Assembly (NCBI RefSeq): GCF_022458895.1
Contig: NZ_JAINFL010000004.1
Coordinates: 434,001 to 498,000 of the forward strand
DNA: 64,000 nucleotides
Direction: 5' to 3'
Source: Roseihalotalea indica
GTDB taxonomy: Bacteria > Bacteroidota > Bacteroidia > Cytophagales > Cyclobacteriaceae
The translations under genes were made by a program, and so were the position numbers. The notes under the pieces were generated by a model. The model made no database searches and was not told the DNA's origin. It worked only from the letters and a program-made list of their open reading frames with translations. Of the stretch, positions 27,839 through 36,507 are shown piece after piece (within the stretch, counting starts at the first letter, position 1; the number at the start of each line of letters is the position of its first letter).

Positions 27839-28813
27839 TTACTCTTTCATTGCAATAGTGGGAGTACCTTCGACCAGATCAGCCTCTTTCGCAGCTAAGA
27901 ATCGTTCTGTTTCCAGGGCAGCCATACAGCCAGTACCCGCAGCGGTAATAGCTTGGCGGTATACATGGTCTTGAGCGTCTCCTGATGCAAAAACTCCTTC
28001 TACATTGGTTCGGGTAGAATCAGATTCGGTGATAATGTACCCATTTTCATCCATGTCCAGGTAGCCTTTGAAAATATCAGTGTTTGGCTTATGCCCAATC
28101 GCAACGAAAAACCCTTGTGCTGGAATTTCTTTTTTCTCTCCAGTCTGGTTATTTACAACCCGTACGGCTTCTACCTCATTTTCGCCCAGTACATCCTCAG
28201 TCTCAGTATTCCATAATACTTCAATATTCTTGGCCCGCTGTACTCGATGCTGCATAATGGCTGAGGCTCGCATTTCATCCCGACGTACCAATAGATATAC
28301 CTTATTACAAATTTTAGATAAGTAACTGGCTTCCTCGGCAGCAGTGTCGCCCCCTCCTACTACAACTACGTCTTTGCCTCTGAAGAAAAAACCATCACAC
28401 ACGGCACAAGCTGACACGCCATTTCCATTAAGCCGCTCTTCTGCTGGTAAGCCCAGCCACTTGGCAGAAGCTCCCGTAGCGATAATGACCGATTGCGCTT
28501 CAACTTCGTGCTCTTCGTCAATGACTACTTTTAGTGGATAAGATGAGAAATCTACTGAAGTAGCTAAACCGAAACGAATATCAGTGCCGAAACGCTCAGC
28601 TTGTTTCTGGAAGTCCATCATCATTTGTGGCCCCATAATTCCTTCCGGGTAGCCTGGATAGTTTTCAACATCCGTCGTGGTAGTGAGCTGCCCTCCGGGC
28701 TGAATCCCTTGGTACACAACGGGTTTAAGGTTAGCTCGCGCTGCATATATCGCCGCAGTATAGCCTGCTGGTCCTGAACCGATTATTAGAACTTCTATTT
28801 TTTCAGTCGTCAT
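27839..28813 (-). CDS. trxB: Thioredoxin-disulfide reductase
   Basis: From the Met at 28813 the protein is 324 aa: FAD-binding GSGPAGYTAAIYAARA at the N-terminus, redox pair CAVC with the following DGFFF block, an NADPH-binding VVGGGDTAAEEA motif and a C-terminal FASGDAQD FAD block. It passes electrons from NADPH to thioredoxin. The frame is open 18 codons upstream, but the family starts with the short lead before VLIIGSGPAG. It is separated from the sigma factor gene by a terminator. Confidence 0.96.
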   Translation of the reverse strand: MTTEKIEVLIIGSGPAGYTAAIYAARANLKPVVYQGIQPGGQLTTTTDVENYPGYPEGIMGPQMMMDFQKQAERFGTDIRFGLATSVDFSSYPLKVVIDEEHEVEAQSVIIATGASAKWLGLPAEERLNGNGVSACAVCDGFFFRGKDVVVVGGGDTAAEEASYLSKICNKVYLLVRRDEMRASAIMQHRVQRAKNIEVLWNTETEDVLGENEVEAVRVVNNQTGEKKEIPAQGFFVAIGHKPNTDIFKGYLDMDENGYIITESDSTRTNVEGVFASGDAQDHVYRQAITAAGTGCMAALETERFLAAKEADLVEGTPTIAMKE

Positions 28814-28880
28814 AAGTTTAAAATATTCGTATTTAGCTAATTTAAAATACGTAAGCGGTATCGCCAAAGTTGTAGATACA

Positions 28881-28905
28881 AAAAAGGTCTCCCTTTCGGA
28901 AGACC
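28881..28905 (-). terminator. Terminator after the sigma factor gene
   Basis: On the minus strand GGTCTTCC-GAAAG-GGAGACC forms a stem-loop with one mismatch, followed by a run of T; it begins about 30 bases after the sigma factor stop codon. Confidence 0.8.
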
Positions 28906-28934
28906 ATCATTATAATTCAGTAAAAACGCTTAAT

Positions 28935-29798
28935 TTATCCGAGATAAGGCTTCAAGGCTTTGCTACGAGATGTGTGACGTAACCTTCGGATAGCTTTCTC
29001 CTTAATCTGGCGCACTCGCTCACGAGTCAGATTAAATTTTTCGCCTATTTCTTCCAGAGTCATGGCATGCTCGCCATTTAAACCGAAGTAGAGAGAAATC
29101 ACATCAGCTTCGCGCTGAGTCAATGTAGATAGAGCTCTCTGCACTTCTTTCCGAAGCGAGTCGTTCATCAGAGAAGAATCAGGTGTATTTTCAGATTCGT
29201 TCTCTAATACGTCTAATAAGCTGTTTTCTTCACCTTGTACGAAGGGAGCGTCCATTGAGACATGGCGGCCTGAAATTTTCATGGTATCAACCACCTCATT
29301 GGTGCTTACTTCCAGAACATCAGCTAATTCATCTGGTGATGGCTCTCGCTCGTATTTTTGCTCCAGCTCAGAGAATGTCTTAGAAATTTTGTTCAGCGAT
29401 CCAACCCGGTTCAACGGTAAGCGAACAATACGAGATTGCTCGGCTAAAGCCTGTAGAATAGACTGGCGAATCCACCATACGGCGTAGGAAATGAATTTGA
29501 ACCCTCTAGTTTCATCGAAACGCTGGGCAGCTTTAATCAATCCTAAATTACCTTCATTAATTAAGTCACCTAAAGTAAGGCCTTGATTCTGATACTGTTT
29601 GGCTACAGATACTACGAAACGAAGGTTAGCTTTAGTCAACTTTTCCAGCGCTAACTGATCACCGGAACGAATTCGCTTAGCTAAATCTACTTCTTCATCA
29701 GGAGTTAGCAGATCTACTTTGCCAATTTCTTGTAAATATTTATCAAGAGATTGGCTTTCGCGGTTGGTGATCTGTTTGCTAATCTTAAGCTGTCTCAT
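28935..29798 (-). CDS. rpoD: Primary RNA polymerase sigma factor
   Basis: The 287-aa protein has the regions of a group 1 sigma-70 factor without a long region 1.1: region 1.2 [12 protein letters not shown], region 2 with [15 protein letters not shown] and the -10-melting block [13 protein letters not shown], region 3, and region 4.2 with [26 protein letters not shown]. This short form is the primary sigma factor of Bacteroidota, which reads TTG / TAnnTTTG promoters; two such promoters are noted in this window. Confidence 0.96.
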   Translation of the reverse strand: MRQLKISKQITNRESQSLDKYLQEIGKVDLLTPDEEVDLAKRIRSGDQLALEKLTKANLRFVVSVAKQYQNQGLTLGDLINEGNLGLIKAAQRFDETRGFKFISYAVWWIRQSILQALAEQSRIVRLPLNRVGSLNKISKTFSELEQKYEREPSPDELADVLEVSTNEVVDTMKISGRHVSMDAPFVQGEENSLLDVLENESENTPDSSLMNDSLRKEVQRALSTLTQREADVISLYFGLNGEHAMTLEEIGEKFNLTRERVRQIKEKAIRRLRHTSRSKALKPYLG

Positions 29799-29938
29799 TC
29801 ACGTGGGTTCTTTTGCAATAGATTTGTTTAAGGATGCAACAAATATCTATTTTGGGTTAGTTCCGATAATTTTAACCCAAACAATAGTTTATTCTAAAGC
29901 ACCTTGGAAAACATGCTAAAAGTAGTACAATTTTAATG

Positions 29939-32074
29939 CTAATTGCGAGGTGCTTTATCAGGCTTAGGAAGTAAGGCTTTGCGAGAAAGACGATATTTTC
30001 CAGTCTTTTTATCCACTTCGATCAATTTTATCTTGACCTCTTCTCCCACTTCCAAAATACCTTCCATACTTTCTACTCGCTCCCACTTGATTTCTGAGAT
30101 ATGTAGTAATCCATCTTTGCCCGGCATAAACTCAATGAAGGCACCGAAAGGCATTATAGACTTTACAACCCCGTCGTATACTTCACCTACTGTAGGAAGG
30201 GCAACAATTGCTTTGACTCGCCCAAGAGCTTTATCCATGTCTTCCTGACTGGTAGCAAATATATTGACGACTCCTTGGTTACCCACTTCCTCAATAACGA
30301 TAGTCGTATTCGTTTCTTTTTGAATTTCCTGAACCACTTTACCACCCGGGCCAATCAGTGCTCCGATCATATCAGAAGCAATTTTAACCGTTTGAGAGCG
30401 AGGGGCGTTAGGCTTCATCTCTTTATTAGATTCAGTAATGGTTTTCGCCATTTCCTGAAGAATATGCATACGACCTTCATGGGCTTGTTGCAGTGCTTCA
30501 TTTAGCACCTCATAAGGCAACCCATCTATTTTAATATCCATCTGGCAGGCTGTAATTCCTTTCTCAGTTCCAGCCACTTTAAAGTCCATATCACCCAGAT
30601 AATCCTCATCACCCAGAATATCTGATAAAATAGCGTATTTATTAGACTCGCTATCGGTAATTAATCCCATGGCTATACCAGATACCGCACCTTTCATAGG
30701 AATTCCGGCGTCCATAAGGGCCATCGAACCCGCACAAACCGTAGCCATAGAAGAAGAACCATTGGATTCAAGAATATCAGAAACCACTCGGATGGTATAA
30801 GGATTATCCTCATCGGCAGGAATACATTCTTTCAGAGCACGGTAAGCCAGGTTTCCGTGGCCAATTTCCCGGCGACCCGGACCACGATTAGGCCTGATCT
30901 CCCCCGTTGAAAAGGCTGGGAAATTATAGTGTAATAAAAATTTATTGCTACCGGTAGCCATAGCACCATCAATCATTTGCTCATCAAGCTTGGTACCTAA
31001 TGTTACAGTAGTCAATGATTGCGTTTCTCCCCGGGTAAAGACAGCCGACCCATGAGCGGTAGGCAGATAATCCACTTCCGTGAAAATAGGCCGCACCTCA
31101 TTTAACTGCCGTCCATCAAGCCGCGAACGTTCGTTTAATACTAAATCCCGGGATGCTTTTTTCTGAATTTTACCAAAGTATTTGCTGACCTTATCCAGAT
31201 CCAGTTCGTGGTCTTCAGGCAGGCTTTCTATAAAGCTATCTTTTAGTGCTTTGATTTTCTCTTTTCGCTCGCCTTTTTTGGTCAAGCCCTGTTTAGCAAT
31301 ATCATACATTTGAGTATAAAACTCATCGTATAGACGCTTATATAAATCCTCATCTAAGGCGGGGGGAACAAATTCGCGCTTGGTGACGCCTAGCTGTTCG
31401 GCAAGTTCTTGTTGTGCCTTACACTGTACCTTAATAACTTCATGTGCTGCTTTAATAGCATCCAGCATCACTGCTTCGCTGACTTCTTTAGCTTCGCCTT
31501 CCACCATAATGATGTTACGAAGTGACCCGGCCACAATCAGGTCCAGATCAGCTGCTTTGGTATCCTCCTCGTTCGGATTAACTACAAACTTTTCTCCTAC
31601 CCGTACTACCCGTACTTCAGAAATATGCTCAGGGAAAGGAATGTCAGAAACCGCCAGAGCTGAAGAAGCGGCAAATGCGGCCAATGCGTCGGGCATTACC
31701 TGTGGATCTGCCGAAATCAGCATAATATTAACCTGTGTCTCGGCCAGATAATCGTCCGGAAACATAGGGCGTAAGGCGCGGTCCACCAAACGGCTGGTCA
31801 GAATTTCGTGTTCAGAAAGCCTTCCTTCACGCTTCAGAAACCCGCCAGGTATACGTCCGGCGGCGGCAAACTTTTCTTGATAATCTACAGATAAAGGGAA
31901 AAAGCTTGCGTTTTCTGCTGCTTCAGCGGCTGAAACTACGGTTGCCAGCAACATAGTGTTACCCATCTTTACGACCACTGCACCATCGGCCTGTCGGGCT
32001 AATTTTCCGGTTTCAATTGTGATGGTCCGGCCATCGTCTAATATAATTTCTTTCGTCACTACTTGTGGTTGCAT
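29939..32074 (-). CDS. pnp: Polynucleotide phosphorylase
   Basis: The 711-aa enzyme has two RNase PH-like domains (the second includes GRREIGHGNLAYRAL and the catalytic-core SGIAMGL block), an all-helical linker, a KH domain (GALIGPGGKVVQEIQKET near 566-583) and a C-terminal S1 domain (DGVVKSIMPFGAFIEF near 633-648). It degrades RNA 3' to 5' using phosphate and is a degradosome component. It follows rpsO on the same strand, the order found in many bacteria. Confidence 0.97.
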   Translation of the reverse strand: MQPQVVTKEIILDDGRTITIETGKLARQADGAVVVKMGNTMLLATVVSAAEAAENASFFPLSVDYQEKFAAAGRIPGGFLKREGRLSEHEILTSRLVDRALRPMFPDDYLAETQVNIMLISADPQVMPDALAAFAASSALAVSDIPFPEHISEVRVVRVGEKFVVNPNEEDTKAADLDLIVAGSLRNIIMVEGEAKEVSEAVMLDAIKAAHEVIKVQCKAQQELAEQLGVTKREFVPPALDEDLYKRLYDEFYTQMYDIAKQGLTKKGERKEKIKALKDSFIESLPEDHELDLDKVSKYFGKIQKKASRDLVLNERSRLDGRQLNEVRPIFTEVDYLPTAHGSAVFTRGETQSLTTVTLGTKLDEQMIDGAMATGSNKFLLHYNFPAFSTGEIRPNRGPGRREIGHGNLAYRALKECIPADEDNPYTIRVVSDILESNGSSSMATVCAGSMALMDAGIPMKGAVSGIAMGLITDSESNKYAILSDILGDEDYLGDMDFKVAGTEKGITACQMDIKIDGLPYEVLNEALQQAHEGRMHILQEMAKTITESNKEMKPNAPRSQTVKIASDMIGALIGPGGKVVQEIQKETNTTIVIEEVGNQGVVNIFATSQEDMDKALGRVKAIVALPTVGEVYDGVVKSIMPFGAFIEFMPGKDGLLHISEIKWERVESMEGILEVGEEVKIKLIEVDKKTGKYRLSRKALLPKPDKAPRN

Positions 32075-32213
32075 ATTGGAATTTTAAGATGGTGGATTGG
32101 TGTCTACACGGCAGGCAATTGATAAAAGGTGCCAAAACCAAATGACAGAAGTCTGAGGGGAGCTGATAAACAAAACAACAAAAATAAAAGGGATAGCAAG
32201 AAAAATATAAGAA

Positions 32214-32234
32214 GGGAATCTTATGCAGATTCCC
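32214..32234 (-). terminator. Weak terminator or processing hairpin after rpsO
   Basis: A GGGAATC / GATTCCC perfect stem with a 7-base loop lies 13 bases after the rpsO stop on the minus strand, followed by a T-rich but interrupted tract. It may terminate part of the transcription or act as a processing site before pnp. Confidence 0.65.
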
Positions 32235-32247
32235 TGAAATGCCTTGG

Positions 32248-32523
32248 CTATTTACGCAGATTTAAATCGGCTAGTACAGCACGATAACGCTCAATATCCC
32301 GGTCATGCAAATACTCCAGTAATCTTTTTCGCTTACCTACCATTTTAAGCAGGCCTTTGCGAGTGGAGTGATCTTTCTTGTTGATCTTCAAATGCTCAGT
32401 CAAATGAACAATGCGATGCGTGTACAGAGCGATTTGAGATTCTGCTGAACCTGTGTCAGCTTTGGATTTAGAACGGCTATGGTTTTCGAACAGTTCTTGT
32501 TTTTTCTCGGAACTTAGATACAT
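32248..32523 (-). CDS. rpsO: 30S ribosomal protein S15
   Basis: The 91-aa protein has the S15 signature: [21 protein letters not shown] in the middle and the strongly conserved [19 protein letters not shown] block near 52-70. It binds 16S rRNA early in 30S assembly. The gene precedes pnp with a hairpin between, as in many bacteria. Confidence 0.97.
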   Translation of the reverse strand: MYLSSEKKQELFENHSRSKSKADTGSAESQIALYTHRIVHLTEHLKINKKDHSTRKGLLKMVGKRKRLLEYLHDRDIERYRAVLADLNLRK

Positions 32524-32630
32524 GTTTTTTTCTTAATCTAAGGATTTGAAAATAGGGCACAAAGTTATTAAGAATAATACTGTAATACAATATTACCTTC
32601 GTGTGTTAACCAATTAATACGGTTTTTTGT

Positions 32631-34277
32631 TCACACCGGAACCTTACGATTGATTTTTTTCAACTGAAGGCGCATTCTATCAAATAATATCCGGTAAAAA
32701 TCACCTTCCAGAAGACGAGTATCCAGCCTTGCCTGAATCAAAAACACAATGCCAAAGGGAAGTAAAATGAGATTGGGCAGCCACACAGCCAGGTAAGAAT
32801 TCATCACTAGCTCTTCCGCCCATTTCCGGCTTATTTCAGTAAGCACATAGAACGCAATGAAAAAGCAGACCGAGATCAGTACCGGAACGCCCAAACCACC
32901 TCGTTTAATGATTGCCCCCAATGGCGCGCCAATCAAAAACATAATAAGACATGAAATAGCCTGCGTGATTTTCTTGTTGCTTTCGTAAGAGTTCTTCTGA
33001 ATATCGCTTTCCAAGCGTCGTAGCTTCTGAGCGTTGATTTGCAACGTATTCTTAATAGTCCTACTCTGATTCAACGCTTTTGATACAACGCTTGCTTCCT
33101 GAGCCTCAGTAATCTCACCATCTACTCGGTGCATTAGAGCGGTATCTACTTCAGTAACTTCATACTTATTTCTATTGCTTCCATTCAAGCTCAGGGCATT
33201 CTGCGTCCGCTGGCGTTGTCTTTTGATGGAACTTGCTTTAAGAGCAGGCGACTCCAAGCCAATAGTTCCACCCTGCCGGATTACCTCTACACTATCAATG
33301 GAGTCGGTAGCAACTTCAGGCACCACAATTTTATCCTCTAACCCTATTGGCATCAAAGAGTCATATCTCAGGTGATAGTTGTAAAAATTCGTTGACCCGG
33401 CAAATGCATCGTATTTGATGGCTAATTTTTCATACTCCATAGAGTCAATAGAAGTTGATAGCTGCTCTATCGTCTGCATCCGTCGGTGGGAGGCGAAGTA
33501 TTCTTCTTTGGTTCGCTGAAGATCAAAGCTCGCCAGGTCAAATACCAATTTAGTGGTATCAAAATTATTCCTGACGAATTTCTCCCCCCCACTAGATCGC
33601 CCTGAACTCGCTAATAGAGTTGTTGTTTCAGAATACCGATTACCTTTAAACAGCTCCAGCATCAGGTAGCGGTCGTTCCGAATAGTATACATTTTCCCCG
33701 AATCAGCCAGAATTACATCACGATTACCCAAGCCTGTAGTATGATCATAAATGATGACATCTTTGATGGTTACCCCATCATCAAATTTTTTATTGATCTT
33801 GATTTTGAAGTTGGGTATGCCTCCGTAAAAAACACCTTCCTGTATATCGAGAGCAGGCTTTTTTTGCTTAATATCATACAGCAGACTATACGCCTTTAAG
33901 TTGGCTCGAGGAACCACATAATTATTAGATAAAAACGCTAGGAATGAAATACCAGAAACGAAAACAAACAAGGGTAGTAAAGCACGAGTAAGTGATATTC
34001 CGGCTCCCTTAATGGCCGTCAACTCAAAATGCTCACCCAGATTACCAAATGTCATTAGAGAAGATAGAAGAACAGCCAGAGGCAAAGCAACCGGTGTCAT
34101 GTTAATGCTAAAATAGAAAAGCAGTTCGGCAAAGACTTCTCCTCCCAGTCCCTTTCCCACGAAATCATCAAAGTATTTAAGCATGTATTGCGTTAGTAGT
34201 ATAAACACCACTACCACAAAGGTAAGCAGGAAAGGACCTACAAATGATTTGATAACCAGTTTATCAATTTTCTTCAT
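32631..34277 (-). CDS. LptF/LptG family permease
   Basis: The 548-aa protein is a YjgP/YjgQ family permease: three N-terminal transmembrane helices (from residue 13 on), a long periplasmic part about 110-440 and three C-terminal helices (CLIMFLIGAPLGAIIKRGG is the family hallmark near 435-453). It belongs to the lipopolysaccharide export complex that moves LPS from the inner membrane. Length is greater than the 360-aa Proteobacterial type because of an enlarged, charged periplasmic insert, which is usual in Bacteroidota. It lies downstream of the START-like gene on the same strand. Confidence 0.93.
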   Translation of the reverse strand: MKKIDKLVIKSFVGPFLLTFVVVVFILLTQYMLKYFDDFVGKGLGGEVFAELLFYFSINMTPVALPLAVLLSSLMTFGNLGEHFELTAIKGAGISLTRALLPLFVFVSGISFLAFLSNNYVVPRANLKAYSLLYDIKQKKPALDIQEGVFYGGIPNFKIKINKKFDDGVTIKDVIIYDHTTGLGNRDVILADSGKMYTIRNDRYLMLELFKGNRYSETTTLLASSGRSSGGEKFVRNNFDTTKLVFDLASFDLQRTKEEYFASHRRMQTIEQLSTSIDSMEYEKLAIKYDAFAGSTNFYNYHLRYDSLMPIGLEDKIVVPEVATDSIDSVEVIRQGGTIGLESPALKASSIKRQRQRTQNALSLNGSNRNKYEVTEVDTALMHRVDGEITEAQEASVVSKALNQSRTIKNTLQINAQKLRRLESDIQKNSYESNKKITQAISCLIMFLIGAPLGAIIKRGGLGVPVLISVCFFIAFYVLTEISRKWAEELVMNSYLAVWLPNLILLPFGIVFLIQARLDTRLLEGDFYRILFDRMRLQLKKINRKVPV

Positions 34278-34334
34278 ATGGTAGGTATAACAGCAACTTT
34301 CAAAAAATTATTTTGAAAAAAGTGCATTTTTCGC

Positions 34335-34748
34335 TTAGCCACCAACAATTTCTTTTAAGCTGTCGGTCAATTGAGACCATATTTCATAAAACTCTTCTTC
34401 ATCATCAGCGGTCATTGAATCAGTGATGTTCAAAAAAACGGTACCCGTTAAATCGTTAGAGTCTAATCGCATTTCTAAAAATGAAGGTGAAGCTGGAGGC
34501 TCAGGTGCTCCATTAAGAAACTCGAAGCGAACAAAACGATTCATTCGCTGAGAAGCAAGCTTGGCCCGATGTTCTTCATCATCCCAGACAAAGGAAAATA
34601 CTTTGTCTTCATTAATCGTAACATCATCGGCAAACCACTGGGCTAATCCGCTAGCGGTAGTGAGATAAGGAAAAAGCATTTTACGTGATGCTTTAAACTC
34701 AAATTCTGCGGTAAATTGGTCATTATCCATACCAGTAAAAGTTGCCAT
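34335..34748 (-). CDS. START-like domain protein
   Basis: The 137-aa protein fits the START-like/SRPBCC family frequent in Bacteroidota: opening FTAEFEFKASRKMLFPYLTTASGLAQWFADDV, a FSFVWDDEEHRAKL strand pair and a C-terminal helix EEEFYEIWSQLTDSLKEIVG. The fold makes a hydrophobic ligand pocket; the ligand is not known. It probably shares a transcript with the LptF/LptG gene that follows 57 bases later. Confidence 0.9.
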   Translation of the reverse strand: MATFTGMDNDQFTAEFEFKASRKMLFPYLTTASGLAQWFADDVTINEDKVFSFVWDDEEHRAKLASQRMNRFVRFEFLNGAPEPPASPSFLEMRLDSNDLTGTVFLNITDSMTADDEEEFYEIWSQLTDSLKEIVGG

Positions 34749-34839
34749 TTGCCTTACGTAAATGTACTTCGAGTATACGCAAAGTAGTTTTTTTTAATTA
34801 GACCACCAACGGAACTCTAAAATTTAATGGTTAGAGCAC

Positions 34840-34869
34840 TTGTACTTATCAACCTTCTTTGTAATTTTG
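34840..34869 (+). promoter_or_regulatory. Predicted primary sigma promoter for the tRNA locus
   Basis: TTG at 34840-34842 and TAATTTTG at 34862-34869 are spaced by 19 bases and match the Bacteroidota TTG / TAnnTTTG promoter. It points toward the tRNA copies at 34985 and 35149. Confidence 0.6.
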
Positions 34870-34880
34870 CAGTCCATTTC

Positions 34881-34972
34881 GGAAGTAAGGCAATTCAAAA
34901 CTGTTTGCTAACCTTTGCCACAATCTTTTTTGTGGCACTAAAATTTGTAGGGTAAGCAAATTTATTACTTCC
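34881..34972 (+). repeat. Nested inverted repeat upstream of tRNA-Met
   Basis: Three sets of paired arms share one axis: GGAAGTAA (34881) with TTACTTCC (34965-34972); TTTGCT (34904) with AGCAAA (34955-34960); and TGCCACAA (34916-34923) with TTGTGGCA (34930-34937). The transcript would form a long interrupted hairpin directly before the truncated tRNA copy. It could be a structured RNA leader or an end repeat of a mobile element. Confidence 0.7.
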
Positions 34973-34984
34973 CAAATTGCTTCT

Positions 34985-35068
34985 GGCGAGGTAGCTCAGA
35001 TGGTTAGAGCGCAGGATTCATAACCCTAAGCGATTGAGCCACAACCTTTTGTAAATCAAAGGGTTATG
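34985..35068 (+). repeat. Truncated tRNA-Met copy, attachment-site-like scar
   Basis: Bases 34985-35027 repeat the first 43 bases of the CAU tRNA at 35149 (with its exons joined) with one change (GGCGAGG against GGCGGGG), without the intron, through CATAACCCT; then the match ends. CATAACCCT recurs in reverse as AGGGTTATG at 35060-35068, so the break point lies in an inverted repeat. This is the shape of an integrase core site in a tRNA anticodon arm. The copy lacks the T arm and acceptor 3' strand and cannot be a working tRNA. Confidence 0.75.
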
Positions 35069-35148
35069 ATGAGAGAAAGAATTTTAGTACAACATAAGTA
35101 CAACAACAATATTTGGTAAACGACTGAATATCAATATTTTGAAAAAAT

Positions 35149-35489
35149 GGCGGGGTAGCTCAGATGGTTAGAGCGCAGGATTCATAATTGGCTAAAAAAG
35201 CCGGTTGTGCCCCCAGACAGAAATGTCTGGATGGAATAGGGTTAATTCATGGAAACCTAAATTCTGATAAAAAAATCAGGATATGGCAATCATGAGCCAA
35301 GCTTCGGAAGCGTCCGAGGAAGGTGCAGAGACTAGTTGGTGTGGTACGATCTTACCACATAATACAACATTAACGCCCTACACCTGACTCTCAATATTTA
35401 TTGAGAAAGGTGGTGATATAGTCCACGCATTAGTGAAAGCTAGTGATAAGTGAACCCTGAGGTCGGCAGTTCGATTCTGCTCCCCGCTA
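35149..35489 (+). tRNA. tRNA-Met (CAU), split by a group I intron
   Basis: The 5' exon is 35149-35185 and the 3' exon 35453-35489. Joined, they give a 74-base tRNA: acceptor GGCGGGG with CCCCGCT (G1-U72), D arm GCTC/GAGC, anticodon loop TTCATAA with anticodon CAU, T arm GGCAG-TTCGATT-CTGCT and discriminator A. The anticodon stem closes with an A31-C39 mismatch, also present in the truncated copy. The intron sits between anticodon base 36 and A37. CAU could mean elongator Met or, if modified by TilS, Ile; the body resembles Bacteroidota Met more. No CCA is encoded. Confidence 0.93.
35186..35452 (+). ncRNA. Group I intron (IC3-like) in the tRNA anticodon loop
   Basis: The 267-base insert has the parts of a self-splicing group I intron. 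P1: exon CAT pairs with GTG at 35207-35209 (U-G at the splice site), extended by AATTGGCT/AGCCGGTT around five A. P2: CCAGACA-GAAA-TGTCTGG (35213-35230). The core GAAACCTAA, GAGCCAAGC and GCAGAGACTA blocks follow the Azoarcus tRNA-Ile intron order. P7: GACTA (35330-35334) with TAGTC (35419-35423). P9: CATTAG/CTAGTG (35428-35445). It ends in G35452. No homing endonuclease gene is present. Confidence 0.93.
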
Positions 35490-35496
35490 CAAAAAA

Positions 35497-35522
35497 ATCC
35501 CGGTCTCGGCCGGGATTTTTTT
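35497..35522 (+). terminator. Terminator of the tRNA-Met locus
   Basis: ATCCCGG / CCGGGAT stem with a 6-base loop followed by a T run, starting 8 bases after the tRNA 3' end. Confidence 0.92.
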
Positions 35523-35549
35523 ATTCTAGCCACTGTTCAATGGCTTATT

Positions 35550-36472
35550 TTAAACTCGCAAACCATGTTGCGTAGGTAAAATCTCATCATATCTACAAAC
35601 AACTTGACTTCCAAATGCTTTGAATTGATACGGAACTTTGGTTTCAGGTGGATTTGCAAGGAAAAAAATGTAAGCATTTTTTTTGCTTTCCCCATAACTG
35701 TTCAGTTTCTCATTTTTAACAATTTCTAATTGACTTAGAATTCTTTTTTTATTGTGGATAGTTAGTTCTTCAATCAATACGGAATAGTAATTGTTTGCTC
35801 TACTTTCTACCCATTCATCGAATTCAAAGAGCTTGACCTCCAGGCTTGAAACAGTTTCAATTACACTTTCCTTTGAAAGATTTACGCGGCCAAAATATTT
35901 CTACCATTATATTGGTTTTCGTTTCTTCCTTTTATCCTTTTAAAGGCAAATCTATATTCTGTCTGCAAATTTAAAAGTTGCAGAGGAGCATCGCGATTGA
36001 ATGGACTGTTGAGATAAAAATCGACTATCTGACCTATAGCAGTGACTGTACGATTTCCTTTAATGAGATTGGTTGATTCAGAAGATTGACTCCCTTTTCT
36101 AGGTTGATAGCTATCTTCATTCATTGAGTCTTCTGGGAGCTCACTTTCAACTTTAAATGTATTTTTAGTGGGAACAACCAATTTAGACGGATAGGGATAA
36201 GGAATTATCCCGTTTTTACCAATATTCCCACTCCTGGCTTTCTTCAATAGGATAGTATATTGATTAAAGCTGCATATTTGAGCATGTTCAACGCCCTTTG
36301 CAGTTTTGAAGTAAGGTCGTGTTTTATTGTGCTTTTTATATGAGCAGGGAAAGAGTTGAATTCTGCATTTTTCGTCAATGCACTCGTAATTTTCACTATC
36401 AACAGAAGTAAGGTTTTTTAAATCTTCAGCCTCAATTTCTTCCCCTGTTGATTTATCTCTAGCAATATTCAT
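35550..36472 (-). pseudogene. Frameshifted Cys-rich N-terminal protein
   Basis: The frame starting at 36472 (MNIARDKSTGEEIEAE) stops at 35882 after NGRNILAA, but one base added to the AAA run near 35900 would continue it as GRKYFGRVNLSKESVIETV and on through 35550, giving about 307 aa. The N-terminus has paired cysteines (YECIDEKC and HAQIC) around an RPYFKT block, reminiscent of the CoiA-like N-terminal zinc/nuclease-adjacent domain; this resemblance is weak. It is the last gene of the element before the tRNA. It is either decayed or an indel error in a homopolymer. Confidence 0.7.
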
Positions 36473-36507
36473 ACTGAAAAATCGAGATAGCTTTTGTTAA
36501 TTCAAAA

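Noticed and set aside
34985..35027. First tRNA-Met copy as a functional tRNA
   Set aside because: It lacks the T arm and the 3' acceptor strand; downstream sequence cannot pair with GGCGAGG.
35186..35452. Homing endonuclease inside the intron
   Set aside because: The intron is 267 bases and has no open frame of useful length.
35149..35489. Reading the split tRNA as tRNA-Ile(CAU)
   Set aside because: Possible in principle because the anticodon is CAU, but the body resembles Bacteroidota Met tRNAs; kept only as an alternative.
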